A DNA stretch of 64,000 nucleotides from Thiohalobacter thiocyanaticus (GCF_002356355.1 NZ_AP018052.1:1240001-1304000), one strand, 5' to 3'; shown: positions 49,736 through 59,335, numbered from the stretch's first letter. Translations and numbers: made by a program. The notes: generated by a model from the letters alone, not told the origin.

Positions 49736-50508
49736 TGTCCGGGTCTGACACCGTCATTGAACTGCGGCAGGTGGAGACGCGCTTCAACGACTTCGTCGTG
49801 CATGCAGGGCTGGATCTGGACGTGCGCCGGGGCGAGGTGCTGGCGCTGGTCGGCGGCAGCGGCAGCGGCAAGACCACCCTGCTGCAGGAAATGATCATGC
49901 TGCACCGGCCCAGTGCCGGGCGCATCCGCATGCTGGGCGTGGACGTGCTGCGCGCCAGGGAGCGCGAGCGCCAGGCCCTGCGGCGGCGCTTCGGGGTGCT
50001 GTTCCAGCACGGCGCCCTGTTCAGCAGCCTGACCCTGCTGCAGAATATCGGGGTGCCGCTGCGCGAGCACACGGATTTCGATCCGGCCTTCATCGACCAG
50101 CTGGCCTACCTCAAGCTGCGCCAGGTCGGGCTGCCTGCCGAGGCGGCGCACCGCTATCCTGCCGAACTCAGCGGCGGCATGATCAAGCGTGCCGGATTGG
50201 CCCGGGCGATGGCGCTGGATCCGGAACTGCTGTTTCTGGACGAGCCCACGTCGGGTCTGGATCCGAGCAGTGCCGACGGCTTTGACGTCCTGCTGCTGCA
50301 GTTGAAACAATGGCTGGGACTGACGGTGGTGATGATCACCCACGACCCCGACAGCCTGTGGCAGGTGGCCGACCGGGTGGCGGTACTGGGGGACAGGCGC
50401 ATCGTGGCGGTGGGGCCGATGGCGGAACTGGCCGCGGTGGAGCATCCTGCGGTGCGCCAGTATTTCGAGGGCGCGCGCGCCGGCCGCGCCCGCGCAGACA
50501 GGGGTTAG
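49735..50508 (+). CDS. MlaF-like ABC transporter ATPase
   Basis: ATP-binding subunit of 257 residues of the lipid transporter. Walker A GGSGSGKTT near 39, Q-loop FQHGALFSSLTLLQNIGVPL near 88, signature LSGGM (PAELSGGMIKRAGLARAMAL near 141) and Walker B LLFLDEPTSGLDP near 163 with H-loop MITHDP are all present. The variant signature LSGGM is typical of MlaF-type ATPases. It overlaps the permease gene by one base and is followed 11 bases later by the MCE gene. Confidence 0.93.
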   Translation: MSGSDTVIELRQVETRFNDFVVHAGLDLDVRRGEVLALVGGSGSGKTTLLQEMIMLHRPSAGRIRMLGVDVLRARERERQALRRRFGVLFQHGALFSSLTLLQNIGVPLREHTDFDPAFIDQLAYLKLRQVGLPAEAAHRYPAELSGGMIKRAGLARAMALDPELLFLDEPTSGLDPSSADGFDVLLLQLKQWLGLTVVMITHDPDSLWQVADRVAVLGDRRIVAVGPMAELAAVEHPAVRQYFEGARAGRARADRG

Positions 50509-50519
50509 GGCATTCCCGG

Positions 50520-51452
50520 ATGGAGACGCGGGTACAGTATGTTCTGGTAGGGCTGTTCGTCATCGTGCTCAGCGCGGCGGGCGTCGGGCTGAGCCTGTGG
50601 CTGGCCTTCGGCGACATCACCACCGACTATCGCACCTATCAGATCCACATGACCGAATCCGTCTCCGGGCTGTACCGGGATGCGCCGGTGCGTTATCACG
50701 GAGTGGAGGTCGGTAAGGTGCGGGCGTTGAAACTGGATCCCACCGACCCCGAACGGGTGATCGTGACCGTCGACATCGAAAGCGAGATCCCGATCCGTAT
50801 CGATACCCTCGCCACGCTCAAGGTGCAGGGCCTGACCGGCATCGCCTCGGTGGAACTGGCCGGGGGCAAGGTCTCCTCGCCGCTGCTCACCGCCGCGCCG
50901 GGTCAGGAGTATCCGGTGATCGATACCGGCCCCTCGCTGTTCTCGCGCCTGGACAACACGCTCTCGGAACTGGCCGACAACCTGAACCGGGTGGCGAGGG
51001 ATCTGCATGCACTGCTGGATGCCGACAACCGGGAGGCCTTCGCCGTGACCCTGGAGAATATGGCGCTGCTGAGCGAGTCCCTGGCCGCGCAGCGCGAGAC
51101 CCTGGCCCGGGGCAGCCGGGACGCGGCGCGCTTCTTCGAGGCCGCGGCCGAGGCCGGCGAGGCGCTGCCGCCGCTGCTCGAGCGGCTGCAGGCCGGCAGC
51201 CGTTCGCTGGAAGGCATGGCGGAGGATTTCACCGCCACCAGCCAGGCGCTGCGCCGTCAGGTCGAGGCCGGCGGCCAGGGCCTGGGCCAGGTCACCGATC
51301 AGCTGCTGCCGCAGTTTCAGCAGCTGATGCAGGAACTGCACGGCCTGTCGGGCGACATGCGGCGGCTGGTCGGGGACCTGGAGCAGGACCCGAGCCGGCT
51401 GCTCTACGGCGAACCCGCACGGCCACTCGGACCGGGGGAGGAGGGACAATGA
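50520..51452 (+). CDS. MlaD-like MCE-domain substrate-binding protein
   Basis: Protein of 310 residues with an N-terminal anchor helix (about 6-28, VQYVLVGLFVIVLSAAGVGL), an MCE domain (about 40-120; SVSGLYRDAPVRYHGVEVGKV) and a long helical tail (about 145-290, Ala/Leu/Arg/Glu-rich). MCE proteins form periplasmic hexameric rings that carry lipids. The tail is longer than in E. coli MlaD and could form a channel-like extension as in longer MCE proteins; that is inference. Start ATG 50520 aligns with the family. Its stop overlaps the lipoprotein gene by 4 bases. Confidence 0.9.
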   Translation: METRVQYVLVGLFVIVLSAAGVGLSLWLAFGDITTDYRTYQIHMTESVSGLYRDAPVRYHGVEVGKVRALKLDPTDPERVIVTVDIESEIPIRIDTLATLKVQGLTGIASVELAGGKVSSPLLTAAPGQEYPVIDTGPSLFSRLDNTLSELADNLNRVARDLHALLDADNREAFAVTLENMALLSESLAAQRETLARGSRDAARFFEAAAEAGEALPPLLERLQAGSRSLEGMAEDFTATSQALRRQVEAGGQGLGQVTDQLLPQFQQLMQELHGLSGDMRRLVGDLEQDPSRLLYGEPARPLGPGEEGQ

Positions 51453-52078
51453 ACGCGCTGGCCAGGACAGGCGTATGGACTGCACTGCTCACGGCCCTGT
51501 GGCTGGCCGGCTGCTCCGTACTGCCCGAACCCCGCACACCGGTTGCCTACGATCATTACACCCTGGAGGCGGCCCCGGCCGACGCCCTCCCGGCACAGGC
51601 GCGTGCGCCGCTGACCCTGCTGCTGCCGCCGCCGCGCATGCGCGCCGGGCTGGACAGCGCCCGCATGACCTATCGCCGGCAGCCCGGACAGCTGGATTTC
51701 TATGCCCGCAGCCGCTGGGCCGATCCGCCGTCGCAGCTGCTGCATGCCCTGCTGCTGGAGCGTTTCACCCGGGAAGGCCCCTATGCGCACGTGGTGGACG
51801 GTACCACGCCGGCCGCCGCCGATCAGCGACTGGACATCGAGGTACTGGAATTCGTCCAGGACTTCACCGTCACGCCCAGCCGCTACCGGGTGCGGCTGCG
51901 CCTGACCCTGGTGGATCTGGGCGAACGCCGGGTGCGGCTGCAGGAACTGATGGAGGCCGAGGTCCCGGCGCCGGATGACTCGCCGCAGGGCGGTGCGGCG
52001 GCGGCCGGCACAGCGGTCAATGCGCTGTTCGAACGTATCCGCGCGCGTTTGAACGAGGTAGTGCCGGACGATGCTTGA
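51449..52078 (+). CDS. ABC-type transport auxiliary lipoprotein (PqiC-like)
   Basis: Lipoprotein of 209 residues with signal and lipobox LAGC at about 19-22 (WLAGCSVLPEP). The mature part resembles the auxiliary component of MCE systems (PqiC/LptE-like fold): YDHYTLEA, RMTYRRQPGQLDFYARSRWA near 70, then ALLLERFTREGPY and a C-terminal LALTLVDLGERR-like strand. Probably outer-membrane anchored partner of the MCE ring. Overlaps the MCE gene by 4 bases and trmJ by 8 bases, so it is the fourth gene of the transport operon. No mlaC or mlaA gene is present. Confidence 0.85.
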   Translation: MNALARTGVWTALLTALWLAGCSVLPEPRTPVAYDHYTLEAAPADALPAQARAPLTLLLPPPRMRAGLDSARMTYRRQPGQLDFYARSRWADPPSQLLHALLLERFTREGPYAHVVDGTTPAAADQRLDIEVLEFVQDFTVTPSRYRVRLRLTLVDLGERRVRLQELMEAEVPAPDDSPQGGAAAAGTAVNALFERIRARLNEVVPDDA

Positions 52079-52811
52079 GCGCATTCGTATCGTTCTGGTC
52101 AATACCTCGCACCCGGGCAATATCGGCGCGGCGGCGCGGGCCATGAAGACCATGGGGCTGAGCGATCTGTGGCTGGTCGCGCCTGCGGCCTTCCCCGATC
52201 CCGAGGCCAGCGCGCTCGCCTCGGGCGCCGAGGATGTATTGTCCGGGGCGCAGGTGGTGGCGACGCTCGACCAGGCGGTGGCCGATGCCGTCTGGGTGGT
52301 CGGCACCAGCGCGCGTCTGCGTGCCATCCGCTGGCCGCTGCTGGAGCCGCGCGCCTGCGCCGCCCGGGCCCTGGCCGAGGCCGGGCAGGGAACGGTGGCG
52401 CTGGTGTTCGGCCGCGAGCGCAGTGGCTTGACCAACGAGGAACTGGATCTGTGTCATGCCCTGGTGAACATCCCCGCCAATCCCGACTACGCCTCGCTCA
52501 ACCTGGCCCAGGCGGTACAGGTCCTGAGCTATGAACTGCGTACGCAGTGGTTGGGCAGTGCGGTGCAGGCGCAGCAGACCCCGGAGCATCCGCCGGCCAC
52601 GGCGCGGGAGATGGAAGGCCTGTTCGCGCACCTGGAGCAGACTCTGTATGAACTCGAGTTCATCAGTCCCGAGCAGCCGGGACAGATGATGCGCCGGCTG
52701 CGGCGGCTGTTCACACGTGCCCGGCCGGACAGAAACGAGGTCAACATCCTCCGCGGTATCCTCAGCGCGGCTCAGGCCAAAGCGCTCGACAAGACCGGTA
52801 CCGGTTCCTGA
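52071..52811 (+). CDS. trmJ: tRNA 2'-O-methyltransferase TrmJ
   Basis: SPOUT-class enzyme of 246 residues that methylates the ribose of position 32 in several tRNAs using S-adenosylmethionine. Family motifs: NTSHPGNIGAAARAMKTMGL near 11, GTSARLRAIRWPLLEP near 82, FGRERSGLTNEELDLCH near 113, then the knot region IPANPDYASLNLAQAVQVLSYE (split near 133). A C-terminal helical extension with RRLRRLFTRARPDRNEVNIL completes the family length. It overlaps the auxiliary lipoprotein gene by 8 bases, so it is expressed with the Mla operon although functionally unrelated. Confidence 0.95.
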   Translation: MLERIRIVLVNTSHPGNIGAAARAMKTMGLSDLWLVAPAAFPDPEASALASGAEDVLSGAQVVATLDQAVADAVWVVGTSARLRAIRWPLLEPRACAARALAEAGQGTVALVFGRERSGLTNEELDLCHALVNIPANPDYASLNLAQAVQVLSYELRTQWLGSAVQAQQTPEHPPATAREMEGLFAHLEQTLYELEFISPEQPGQMMRRLRRLFTRARPDRNEVNILRGILSAAQAKALDKTGTGS

Positions 52812-52883
52812 GGCCCTGCGCTGTCACCCCGCCGTTCCGGCAGGTACAATGCCGGTTATATCGACACGGACCGGATCTGAATC

Positions 52884-53711
52884 ATGTCCCTTGAACAGCT
52901 GCGCGAGGACATCCGCTGCGTATTCGACCGCGACCCGGCCGCGCGCAATGTCTTCGAGATCCTGACCACCTATCCGGGCGTGCATGCCGTGCTCATGCAC
53001 CGCCTGAATCATGCCCTGTGGAAACGGGGCCTGAAGTGGTTCGCGCGCTGGCTCTCGGGTCTGACCCGCTGGTTCACCGGGATCGAGATCCACCCGGCCG
53101 CGGTCATCGGTCGCCGCTTCTTCATCGACCACGGCATGGGCGTGGTGATCGGCGAAACCGCCGAGATCGGCGACGACTGCACCCTCTATCACGGCGTGAC
53201 CCTGGGCGGCACCAGCTGGGACAAGGGCAAGCGTCATCCCAGCCTGGGCAACAATGTCGTCATCGGCGCCGGGGCCAAGGTGCTGGGCCCGATCCGCATC
53301 GGCAACGGCGTACGCATCGGTTCCAACTCGGTGGTACTCAAGGACATCCACGACCTGGCCACGGTGGTCGGCGTGCCGGGACGGGTGGTGGAGCAGCGGG
53401 TCGCGCCCAGCGAGAGCCAGGCCGCCATTGCCAGGAAGATGGGCTTCGATGCCTACGGCCTGACCAAGGACATGCCGGACCCCGTCGCTTCGGCCATCAA
53501 CGCCATGCTCGATCACGTCCACGTCATGGATCAGCGTCTGGAGGAGGTCTGCAAGGGCCTGAAAAGCCTGGGTATGGAGGTGGCGGATCTGCAGTTGCCG
53601 GAACTGGGTTCCTGCGAGATCAAGACCGCTTCCCCGGTACGGGAACTCGAGCCGAGCGAACCCCAGGACGATTCCCCGGAGGAAGGCCCCGGATCGGGGA
53701 AGAATACTTGA
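52884..53711 (+). CDS. cysE: Serine O-acetyltransferase
   Basis: Enzyme of 275 residues that acetylates L-serine for cysteine synthesis. A helical N-terminal domain ([20 protein letters not shown]-like, near 12-30; [20 protein letters not shown] near 45) precedes the left-handed beta-helix with hexapeptide repeats: [20 protein letters not shown] near 70, [20 protein letters not shown] near 92, and [19 protein letters not shown] near 122. The C-terminal tail beyond 200 is acidic/Pro-rich and longer than in compact forms. cysE directly precedes iscR, a common order since cysteine is the sulfur source for Fe-S clusters. Confidence 0.94.
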   Translation: MSLEQLREDIRCVFDRDPAARNVFEILTTYPGVHAVLMHRLNHALWKRGLKWFARWLSGLTRWFTGIEIHPAAVIGRRFFIDHGMGVVIGETAEIGDDCTLYHGVTLGGTSWDKGKRHPSLGNNVVIGAGAKVLGPIRIGNGVRIGSNSVVLKDIHDLATVVGVPGRVVEQRVAPSESQAAIARKMGFDAYGLTKDMPDPVASAINAMLDHVHVMDQRLEEVCKGLKSLGMEVADLQLPELGSCEIKTASPVRELEPSEPQDDSPEEGPGSGKNT

Positions 53712-53777
53712 TAAAAACAGTAGGATATGGGATAGTTATAAGATTACCCTTACCCAGAGACCAGAGGGACCGATGCC
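53708..53777 (+). promoter_or_regulatory. Possible iscR promoter
   Basis: TTGATA (53708-53713) and GATAGT (53731-53736) with a 17-base spacer lie in an AT-rich gap between cysE and iscR. A classical type I IscR site is not recognisable. Weak call. Confidence 0.35.
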
Positions 53778-54269
53778 ATGAAACTGACGACCAAGGGCCG
53801 CTATGCCGTCACCGCCATGCTGGACCTGGCGCTGCATGCCGGCCAGGGCCCGGTCAAGCTGGCCGAGATCTCCGAGCGCCAGGGTATTTCGCTGTCCTAC
53901 CTGGAGCAGCTGTTCACCCGCCTGCGCAAGCAGAATCTGGTGGTCAGCACCCGCGGACCCGGCGGCGGCTATTCGCTCAGCCGCGATTCCGACGACATCC
54001 CCGTCTCGGCCGTCATCCTGGCGGTGGACGAGAATGTCGATACCACCCGCTGCGGCGGCCTGGCCAACTGCCACAATGATCAGCGCTGTCTGACCCATGA
54101 ATTGTGGATGGAGTTGAGCAGCCAGATCCGCACCTTCCTTGACCGGATTACCCTGGGCGAGTTGATGCGCAATGGTGGTGTGCTCGAGGTTGCCGAACGC
54201 CAGGAACTCGAGGCTCAGCAGCGCCATAACGGCGACATTCCTGTCCATTTCGACCCGATCCGCGCCTGA
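53778..54269 (+). CDS. iscR: Fe-S cluster regulator IscR (Rrf2 family)
   Basis: Transcription factor of 163 residues that senses Fe-S status with a [2Fe-2S] cluster. N-terminal winged helix [20 protein letters not shown] with recognition region [18 protein letters not shown] and the wing [10 protein letters not shown] are typical. The cluster ligands are visible in [20 protein letters not shown]: three Cys and one His at the expected spacing of IscR. The protein is intact. However the genes it normally leads (iscS, iscU, iscA, hscBA, fdx) are absent here, and iscX follows at once. It therefore probably regulates Fe-S genes elsewhere. Confidence 0.95.
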   Translation: MKLTTKGRYAVTAMLDLALHAGQGPVKLAEISERQGISLSYLEQLFTRLRKQNLVVSTRGPGGGYSLSRDSDDIPVSAVILAVDENVDTTRCGGLANCHNDQRCLTHELWMELSSQIRTFLDRITLGELMRNGGVLEVAERQELEAQQRHNGDIPVHFDPIRA

Positions 54270-54355
54270 GCCGACGCGTGGCGCGGTGCGGGCTTGTCTG
54301 CGCCACGGAATCCCTGTATACCCCAACCACCTAGCCGGGAAAAGGTACCATGGAC

Positions 54356-54556
54356 ATGGGGCTGAAGTGGACGGATTCGCTGGCGATTGCGGCCGCGCTG
54401 AACCAGGCGCATCCGGAGGCGGATCCCAAGTATGTGAACTTCGTTGAACTGCGCCAGTGGATACTGGAGCTGTCCGAGTTCGATGACGACCCGGGGCAGG
54501 GCGGGGAGAAGGCGCTGGAGGCGATCCAGCTGGCCTGGATCGAGGAGTCGGTCTGA
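54356..54556 (+). CDS. iscX: Fe-S assembly protein IscX
   Basis: Small acidic protein of 66 residues that binds IscS and iron and modulates cluster assembly. It matches IscX: MGLKWTDSLAIAAALNQAHP, then DPKYVNFVELRQWILELSEF with the acidic FDDDPGQ patch, and the terminal AIQLAWIEE. An ATG two codons earlier (54350) is possible. In most gammaproteobacteria iscX closes the isc operon after fdx. Here it lies 86 bases after iscR. A strong terminator follows at 54603. Confidence 0.9.
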   Translation: MGLKWTDSLAIAAALNQAHPEADPKYVNFVELRQWILELSEFDDDPGQGGEKALEAIQLAWIEESV

Positions 54557-54602
54557 TTGCCCGTGACACGGGGATTTGGGTAAACTGTATCCCTTTCCGG
54601 TC

Positions 54603-54635
54603 AAACCCGCGTCACCACGCGGGTTTATGTTATAT
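54603..54635 (+). terminator. Rho-independent terminator after iscX
   Basis: Perfect 10-bp stem AAACCCGCGT / ACGCGGGTTT with a 4-base CACC loop, followed by T-rich ATGTTATATT. It separates iscR-iscX from the ndk operon. The AT-rich tail may also hold the ndk -10 element. Confidence 0.85.
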
Positions 54636-54676
54636 TATCCAGCGAAAATCAATCCGTTACTTGGAGAATTCGGTTA

Positions 54677-55108
54677 ATGGCGGTGGAACGCACCCTCTCG
54701 ATCATCAAGCCCGATGCCGTGGCCGGGAATCTGATCGGCAAGATCTACAGCCGGTTCGAGGACCAGGGCCTGCGGATTGTGGCGGCAAAGATGATGCACC
54801 TGTCCCGCGAGCAGGCCGGGGCCTTCTACGCGGTCCACAGGGAGCGGCCCTTTTATAATGAACTGGTCGACTTCATGACGTCCGGCCCGGTCATGGTGCA
54901 GGTGCTGGAAGGCGAGGATGCCATCAACCGCAACCGCGTGATCATGGGCGCGACCAACCCCGGGGAGGCCGCGCCCGGCACCATCCGTGCCGATTTCGCC
55001 GAGACCGTGGACGAGAATGCCGTGCACGGCTCCGACGGTCCGGAGACGGCGAAGACCGAAATCGAGTTTTTCTTCAAATCCGACGAGCTGTGCCCGCGCA
55101 CACGCTGA
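54677..55108 (+). CDS. ndk: Nucleoside diphosphate kinase
   Basis: Protein of 143 residues that balances nucleoside triphosphates by a phospho-histidine ping-pong reaction. It starts [20 protein letters not shown]; the catalytic His is in [16 protein letters not shown] near 115; nucleotide-binding residues are in [15 protein letters not shown] near 85 and RADFAE near 105. Length is that of the family. GGAGAATTCGGTTA precedes the start. First gene of the conserved ndk-rlmN-pilF-rodZ block. Confidence 0.97.
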   Translation: MAVERTLSIIKPDAVAGNLIGKIYSRFEDQGLRIVAAKMMHLSREQAGAFYAVHRERPFYNELVDFMTSGPVMVQVLEGEDAINRNRVIMGATNPGEAAPGTIRADFAETVDENAVHGSDGPETAKTEIEFFFKSDELCPRTR

Positions 55109-55159
55109 AGGAGTGAAATCCGGCCCCGGCGTCTGCTGATGCCGCGGCCGGGCAACGGC

Positions 55160-56269
55160 ATGTCCGACCCGCGCACAACCAATCTGCTGGACCTGGACCG
55201 CAGGGGCCTGGAGGGCTTCTTCGCCGCCATGGGCGAGAAGTCCTTCCGCGCCCAGCAGGTGATGAAGTGGATCTACCAGCTCGATGTCGACGACTTCGCC
55301 GGCATGTCCAACCTGAGCAAGGCCCTGCGCGAGCGCCTGCACAATGCGGCCCGCATGGAACTGCCGCGGGTGGTCATGGACCGGCTGTCCGCCGACGGCT
55401 CGCGCAAGCTGCTGCTGCAGCTGGCTGACGGCAACTGCATCGAGACCGTGTTCATCCCCGAAAAGGAGCGCGGCACCCTGTGCGTCTCCTCGCAGGTGGG
55501 CTGCATGCTCAACTGCAGTTTCTGCTCCACCGCCCAGCAGGGGTTCAACCGTAACCTCACCACTGCCGAGATCATCGGCCAGGTGCTGCTGGCCAGCCGC
55601 GCCCTGGGCGGCGACGTGCAGTACAAGCGCGCCATCACCAACGTCGTGATGATGGGCATGGGCGAGCCGCTGCTCAATTACGACGCCGTGGTGCGGGCCA
55701 TGAACATCATGCGTGACGACCTGGCCTTCGGTCTGTCCAAACGCCGTATCACCCTCAGTACCTCCGGTATCGTGCCCGAACTGGATCGGCTCAGGGCCGA
55801 GTGCGACGTCAGTCTGGCCGTGTCGCTGCATGCGACCAATGACGAACTGCGCAACGAACTGGTGCCGATCAACCGGAAATACCCCATCGCCGAACTGATG
55901 GAGGCCTGTCGGCGCTACGTGGCCGACGAGCCCCGCCGGCGGGTGACCTTCGAGTACGTCATGCTGGCCGGCGTGAACGACTCCGATGCGCACGCCCGTG
56001 AGCTGCTGCGGCTGCTGCGTCGGGTGCCGTCCAAGGTCAACCTGATCCCGTTCAATCCGTTCCCGAATACCGCGTATGTGAGCAGCGATCCGCAGCGCAT
56101 CCTGGAATTCCAGAACATCCTCATCAACGGCGGCATCGTCACCGTCACCCGCAAGACCCGCGGCGATGACATCGCCGCCGCCTGCGGCCAGCTGGCCGGG
56201 GAGTTCCGCGACCGCACCCGCCGTCGCGAGCGGCAACTCGAGGTGGCGGTGCAGGAGGTCCGTGGATGA
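55160..56269 (+). CDS. rlmN: Dual-specificity rRNA/tRNA adenine C2 methyltransferase RlmN
   Basis: Radical SAM methyltransferase of about 369 residues that makes m2A2503 in 23S rRNA and m2A37 in some tRNAs. The cluster cysteines are in [19 protein letters not shown] near 117, the methyl-carrying Cys in the C-terminal part ([13 protein letters not shown], near 340). [16 protein letters not shown] near 167 and [17 protein letters not shown] near 220 are strong family motifs. ATG 55160 ([14 protein letters not shown]) aligns with RlmN; an in-frame ATG at 55139 adds seven residues. It overlaps the next gene by 4 bases. Confidence 0.95.
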   Translation: MSDPRTTNLLDLDRRGLEGFFAAMGEKSFRAQQVMKWIYQLDVDDFAGMSNLSKALRERLHNAARMELPRVVMDRLSADGSRKLLLQLADGNCIETVFIPEKERGTLCVSSQVGCMLNCSFCSTAQQGFNRNLTTAEIIGQVLLASRALGGDVQYKRAITNVVMMGMGEPLLNYDAVVRAMNIMRDDLAFGLSKRRITLSTSGIVPELDRLRAECDVSLAVSLHATNDELRNELVPINRKYPIAELMEACRRYVADEPRRRVTFEYVMLAGVNDSDAHARELLRLLRRVPSKVNLIPFNPFPNTAYVSSDPQRILEFQNILINGGIVTVTRKTRGDDIAAACGQLAGEFRDRTRRRERQLEVAVQEVRG

Positions 56270-57009
56270 GGCACGGGCTGTTCACGCTGCTGTTGGTCAC
56301 CCTGCTGGCAGGCGGCTGTGCCGGAACCGGCGTCAGGGACAACGAGGACCGGAGTGCTGCCCAGTACAACGTGGAGCTCGGGCTGCAGTACATGCAGGAG
56401 GGCATGAACCAGGTCGCGATGGAGAAATTCCAGAAGGCGCTGCGCCAGGACCCGGAGCTTGCAACGGCGCACAATGCCATTGCCGTGCTCTACGAGTCGC
56501 TGGGCCAGATCGACCAGGCCGATCATCACTTCCAGCGTGCTGTGCGGCTTGACCGGAATGACTCGCGCGCCCACAACAATTACGGCGCCTTCCTGTGCCG
56601 CCAGGATCGCTGGGAGGATGCCGAGCCGCATTTCGTGGCGGCGGCTTCCGATCCGCTCTACGAGGCACCGGAGCTGGTCTATGCCAACGCCGGTATCTGC
56701 GCCCACCAGGCGGGTGATCTGCAGAAGGCTGAACTCTACCTGCGCAAGGCGCTGGAAGCCGAACCCGAATATCCCATTGCGCTGCGCCGCATGGCCCAGC
56801 TCAGTCTGGAACAGGGGCAGTACCTGAAGGTGCGGGCCTATCTGCAGCGCTATCAGGCCGTGGCCCGCCACACGCCACAGACCCTGTTGCTGGGGGTCCG
56901 GGCCGAGGAACAGCTCGGCGACAGAAACGCCGAAGCCAGCTACCGTCTGCTGCTCAGGAACAATTTCCCGGACTCCCCCCAGGCCAGGGAACTGTTCGGC
57001 GAGCCCTGA
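56266..57009 (+). CDS. pilF: Type IV pilus biogenesis lipoprotein PilF/PilW
   Basis: Protein of 247 residues with a lipoprotein-type signal ([11 protein letters not shown]) and about six TPR motifs ([20 protein letters not shown] near 27, [20 protein letters not shown] near 65, then [11 protein letters not shown] and onward). PilF anchors to the outer membrane and is needed for assembly of the PilQ secretin, hence for type IV pili. Start overlaps rlmN by 4 bases. Its presence, along with FimX-like and PilZ proteins elsewhere in the window, suggests the organism makes type IV pili. No other pil genes are present here. Confidence 0.92.
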   Translation: MRHGLFTLLLVTLLAGGCAGTGVRDNEDRSAAQYNVELGLQYMQEGMNQVAMEKFQKALRQDPELATAHNAIAVLYESLGQIDQADHHFQRAVRLDRNDSRAHNNYGAFLCRQDRWEDAEPHFVAAASDPLYEAPELVYANAGICAHQAGDLQKAELYLRKALEAEPEYPIALRRMAQLSLEQGQYLKVRAYLQRYQAVARHTPQTLLLGVRAEEQLGDRNAEASYRLLLRNNFPDSPQARELFGEP

Positions 57010-57016
57010 CAACGAT

Positions 57017-58015
57017 ATGACCGATACGCCGGAACACACAGACCCGGAGCCGGGCGCTCCGACCGCCGCTGCCACAGGGGCGGGGTCGCGCCTGCGCGAG
57101 GCGCGTGAACGCAAGGGCATCAGCCCGGCCGAGGTGGCCGCCCAGCTGCACCTGCACGAACACATCATTGTGGCGCTGGAACAGGACGATCACGAGCGTC
57201 TCCCCGCGCCCATCTATGTTCGCGGCTACGTCCGCGCCTACGCCCGCCTGCTGGGGCTGGACGAGGAGGAACTGCTGGCCCTGTACCAGCCGGCCGAATC
57301 CCCCGAGTTGCGTACGGTCGGCATGCCGCCGCCGGCGCAGCGGGCGCTGGTGAAGCCCCGTCTGCCCTGGCGCACCCTCGGCCTGCTGCTGGTGCTGGCC
57401 GTGCTCGGCGGCCTGGCCCTGGTCACACTGCCCGGCCTGTGGGAACGCTTCAGCGGCGACGACACGGATACAGTCCTGGGGACCGATGCCCCGTCACTGC
57501 CCGGCGCGCTGCCGGACGCCTCCGAAACGCAGGCGGAGGCGGGCGTTGACGGCGATGCGGCGATTCGTCTGCCGACGCTGACCACCCCGCTGCCGGAACC
57601 CGCCCCGCAACCCGTACCGGAATCCGCCCCGGAATCCGCCCCGGAATCCTCCCCCGAGCCGGCGGCGGCGCCGTCCATGCCGGAATTGCCGCTGCCCGAG
57701 GTATCACCGCCCGAAGCAGAGGCGGTCGCGCCCGCAGAGCCGACGCCTCCGGCGCCCCCGGCCGAACCCGCGTCGATGCTGCGCCGGGTGCGGCTGCAGC
57801 TGAACCAGGAGAGCTGGATCTCGATCCGGGATGGCGCCGGGGAGGCGCTGCTGGTGGGGCTGTACCCGGCCGGCAGTGAACATCGGGTCAGCGGCCGGCC
57901 GCCGCTGCAGGTGGTACTGGGCAATGCCGCCGGGGTGGAGCTCAGTGTCGACGGCCGGCCCTACGACCTGACCGGCTACGACCCGGGCAGTGTGGCCCGG
58001 TTTACCCTCGACTGA
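57017..58015 (+). CDS. rodZ: RodZ-like cytoskeletal protein (HTH, TM, DUF4115)
   Basis: Bitopic membrane protein of 332 residues: cytoplasmic helix-turn-helix (about 25-92, LREARERKGISPAEVAAQLH and VRGYVRAYARLLG) that binds MreB, a transmembrane helix (about 122-142, LGLLLVLAVLGGLALVTL), a long Pro/Glu/Ala linker with short PESA repeats (about 195-250), and a C-terminal DUF4115 domain (about 255-330, LNQESWISIRDGAGEALL). Role in cell shape through the elongation machinery. In most relatives ispG lies between this gene and hisS, but here hisS starts 39 bases after the stop. Confidence 0.9.
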   Translation: MTDTPEHTDPEPGAPTAAATGAGSRLREARERKGISPAEVAAQLHLHEHIIVALEQDDHERLPAPIYVRGYVRAYARLLGLDEEELLALYQPAESPELRTVGMPPPAQRALVKPRLPWRTLGLLLVLAVLGGLALVTLPGLWERFSGDDTDTVLGTDAPSLPGALPDASETQAEAGVDGDAAIRLPTLTTPLPEPAPQPVPESAPESAPESSPEPAAAPSMPELPLPEVSPPEAEAVAPAEPTPPAPPAEPASMLRRVRLQLNQESWISIRDGAGEALLVGLYPAGSEHRVSGRPPLQVVLGNAAGVELSVDGRPYDLTGYDPGSVARFTLD

Positions 58016-58054
58016 ACAGTGGCGCCCTGCGCACCCCATTTGACCCGATAGACA

Positions 58055-59335
58055 ATGGCAAAGAGCTCGAACATTCAGGCCGTGCGGGGGATGAATGACA
58101 TCCTCCCTGAGCAGACCTCCACCTGGCAGCACGTGGAGGCGGTGGCGCGCGCCACCCTCCAGGACTACGGCTATCAGGAAATCCGCATGCCCATCCTGGA
58201 GAAGACCGAGCTGTTCAAACGCTCCATCGGCGAGGTGACCGATATCGTCGAGAAGGAGATGTATACCTTCGAGGACCGCAACGGCGACAGCCTCACCCTG
58301 CGCCCCGAGGGGACGGCCGGCTGCGTGCGTGCCTGCATGGAACAGGGGCTGCTGTACAACCAGGTGCAGCGGCTGTGGTACACCGGACCCATGTTCCGCC
58401 ATGAGCGGCCGCAGAAGGGGCGCTACCGTCAGTTCCACCAGATCGGGGTGGAGGCCTTCGGCATGGAAGGTCCGGATGTCGACGCCGAACAGATCTTCAT
58501 GAGCGCGCGCCTGTGGCGGGCGTTGGGGCTGAGTGAGGTGCGGCTGGAGGTCAATTCACTCGGCAGCCAGGAGGCGCGCGCCGCCTACAAGGCCATACTG
58601 GTCGAGTACCTCGAGGCCCATCAGGATCAACTCGACGAGGACAGCCGCCGGCGCCTGCACAGCAATCCGCTGCGCATTCTCGACAGTAAGAACCCGGACA
58701 TGCAGGCCCTCATCGAGGCCGCCCCGAAACTGGCGGATCATCTGGATACCGAATCGCGCGATCATTTCCAGGCCCTGTGCGGCTATCTCGATGCCGCCGG
58801 CCTGGCGTACCGTGTCAATCCGCGCCTGGTACGCGGTCTGGATTACTACAGCCGTACCGTGTTCGAGTGGGTGACCGATCGCCTCGGCGCTCAGGGAACG
58901 GTGTGCGCCGGCGGGCGCTACGACGGCCTGGTCGGCTGGCTCGGCGGCAAGCCGACGCCGGCGGTGGGCTTTGCCCTGGGACTGGAACGCCTGATCGCCC
59001 TGCTCGAGACGCTGGAGGCGGTGCCGCCGCCGCCTGCGCCCCATGCCTACCTGGTGGTGGCCGGCGAGGCGGCGCTGGCACAGGGCGCGGTGCTGGCCGA
59101 GCGTCTGCGTGATGCGGTGCCGGGACTGCGGCTGCAGATGAACTGCGGCGGCGGCAGTTTCAAGAGCCAGTTCAAGAAGGCGGACAAGTGCCAGGCCGGC
59201 TACGCCCTGATCCTGGGCGAGGAGGAGGCCGCACGCGGCGAGATCGGGCTCAAACCCCTGCGCGAAACCGGCGAACAGCGGGTGCTGCCGGAGGCGGAAC
59301 TCATCGACCATCTAACCGAAATCGTAAACCAGTGA
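58055..59335 (+). CDS. hisS: Histidyl-tRNA synthetase
   Basis: Class II synthetase of 426 residues. Motif 1 region [20 protein letters not shown] near 43, [13 protein letters not shown] near 82, motif 2 [20 protein letters not shown] near 112, histidine-binding [15 protein letters not shown] near 258, and [15 protein letters not shown] near 284 with motif 3 [10 protein letters not shown] near 307. The C-terminal anticodon-binding domain (about 325-420) is complete. Composition and context (rodZ before, yfgM after) are regular for the chromosome. Confidence 0.97.
   Translation: MAKSSNIQAVRGMNDILPEQTSTWQHVEAVARATLQDYGYQEIRMPILEKTELFKRSIGEVTDIVEKEMYTFEDRNGDSLTLRPEGTAGCVRACMEQGLLYNQVQRLWYTGPMFRHERPQKGRYRQFHQIGVEAFGMEGPDVDAEQIFMSARLWRALGLSEVRLEVNSLGSQEARAAYKAILVEYLEAHQDQLDEDSRRRLHSNPLRILDSKNPDMQALIEAAPKLADHLDTESRDHFQALCGYLDAAGLAYRVNPRLVRGLDYYSRTVFEWVTDRLGAQGTVCAGGRYDGLVGWLGGKPTPAVGFALGLERLIALLETLEAVPPPPAPHAYLVVAGEAALAQGAVLAERLRDAVPGLRLQMNCGGGSFKSQFKKADKCQAGYALILGEEEAARGEIGLKPLRETGEQRVLPEAELIDHLTEIVNQ

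Noticed and set aside
53712-53777. IscR type I binding site upstream of iscR
   Set aside because: I could not match the consensus in this AT-rich gap; only a possible promoter was kept.
54661-54858. 65-codon plus-strand frame overlapping ndk
   Set aside because: Out-of-frame reading of ndk without its own ribosome site.
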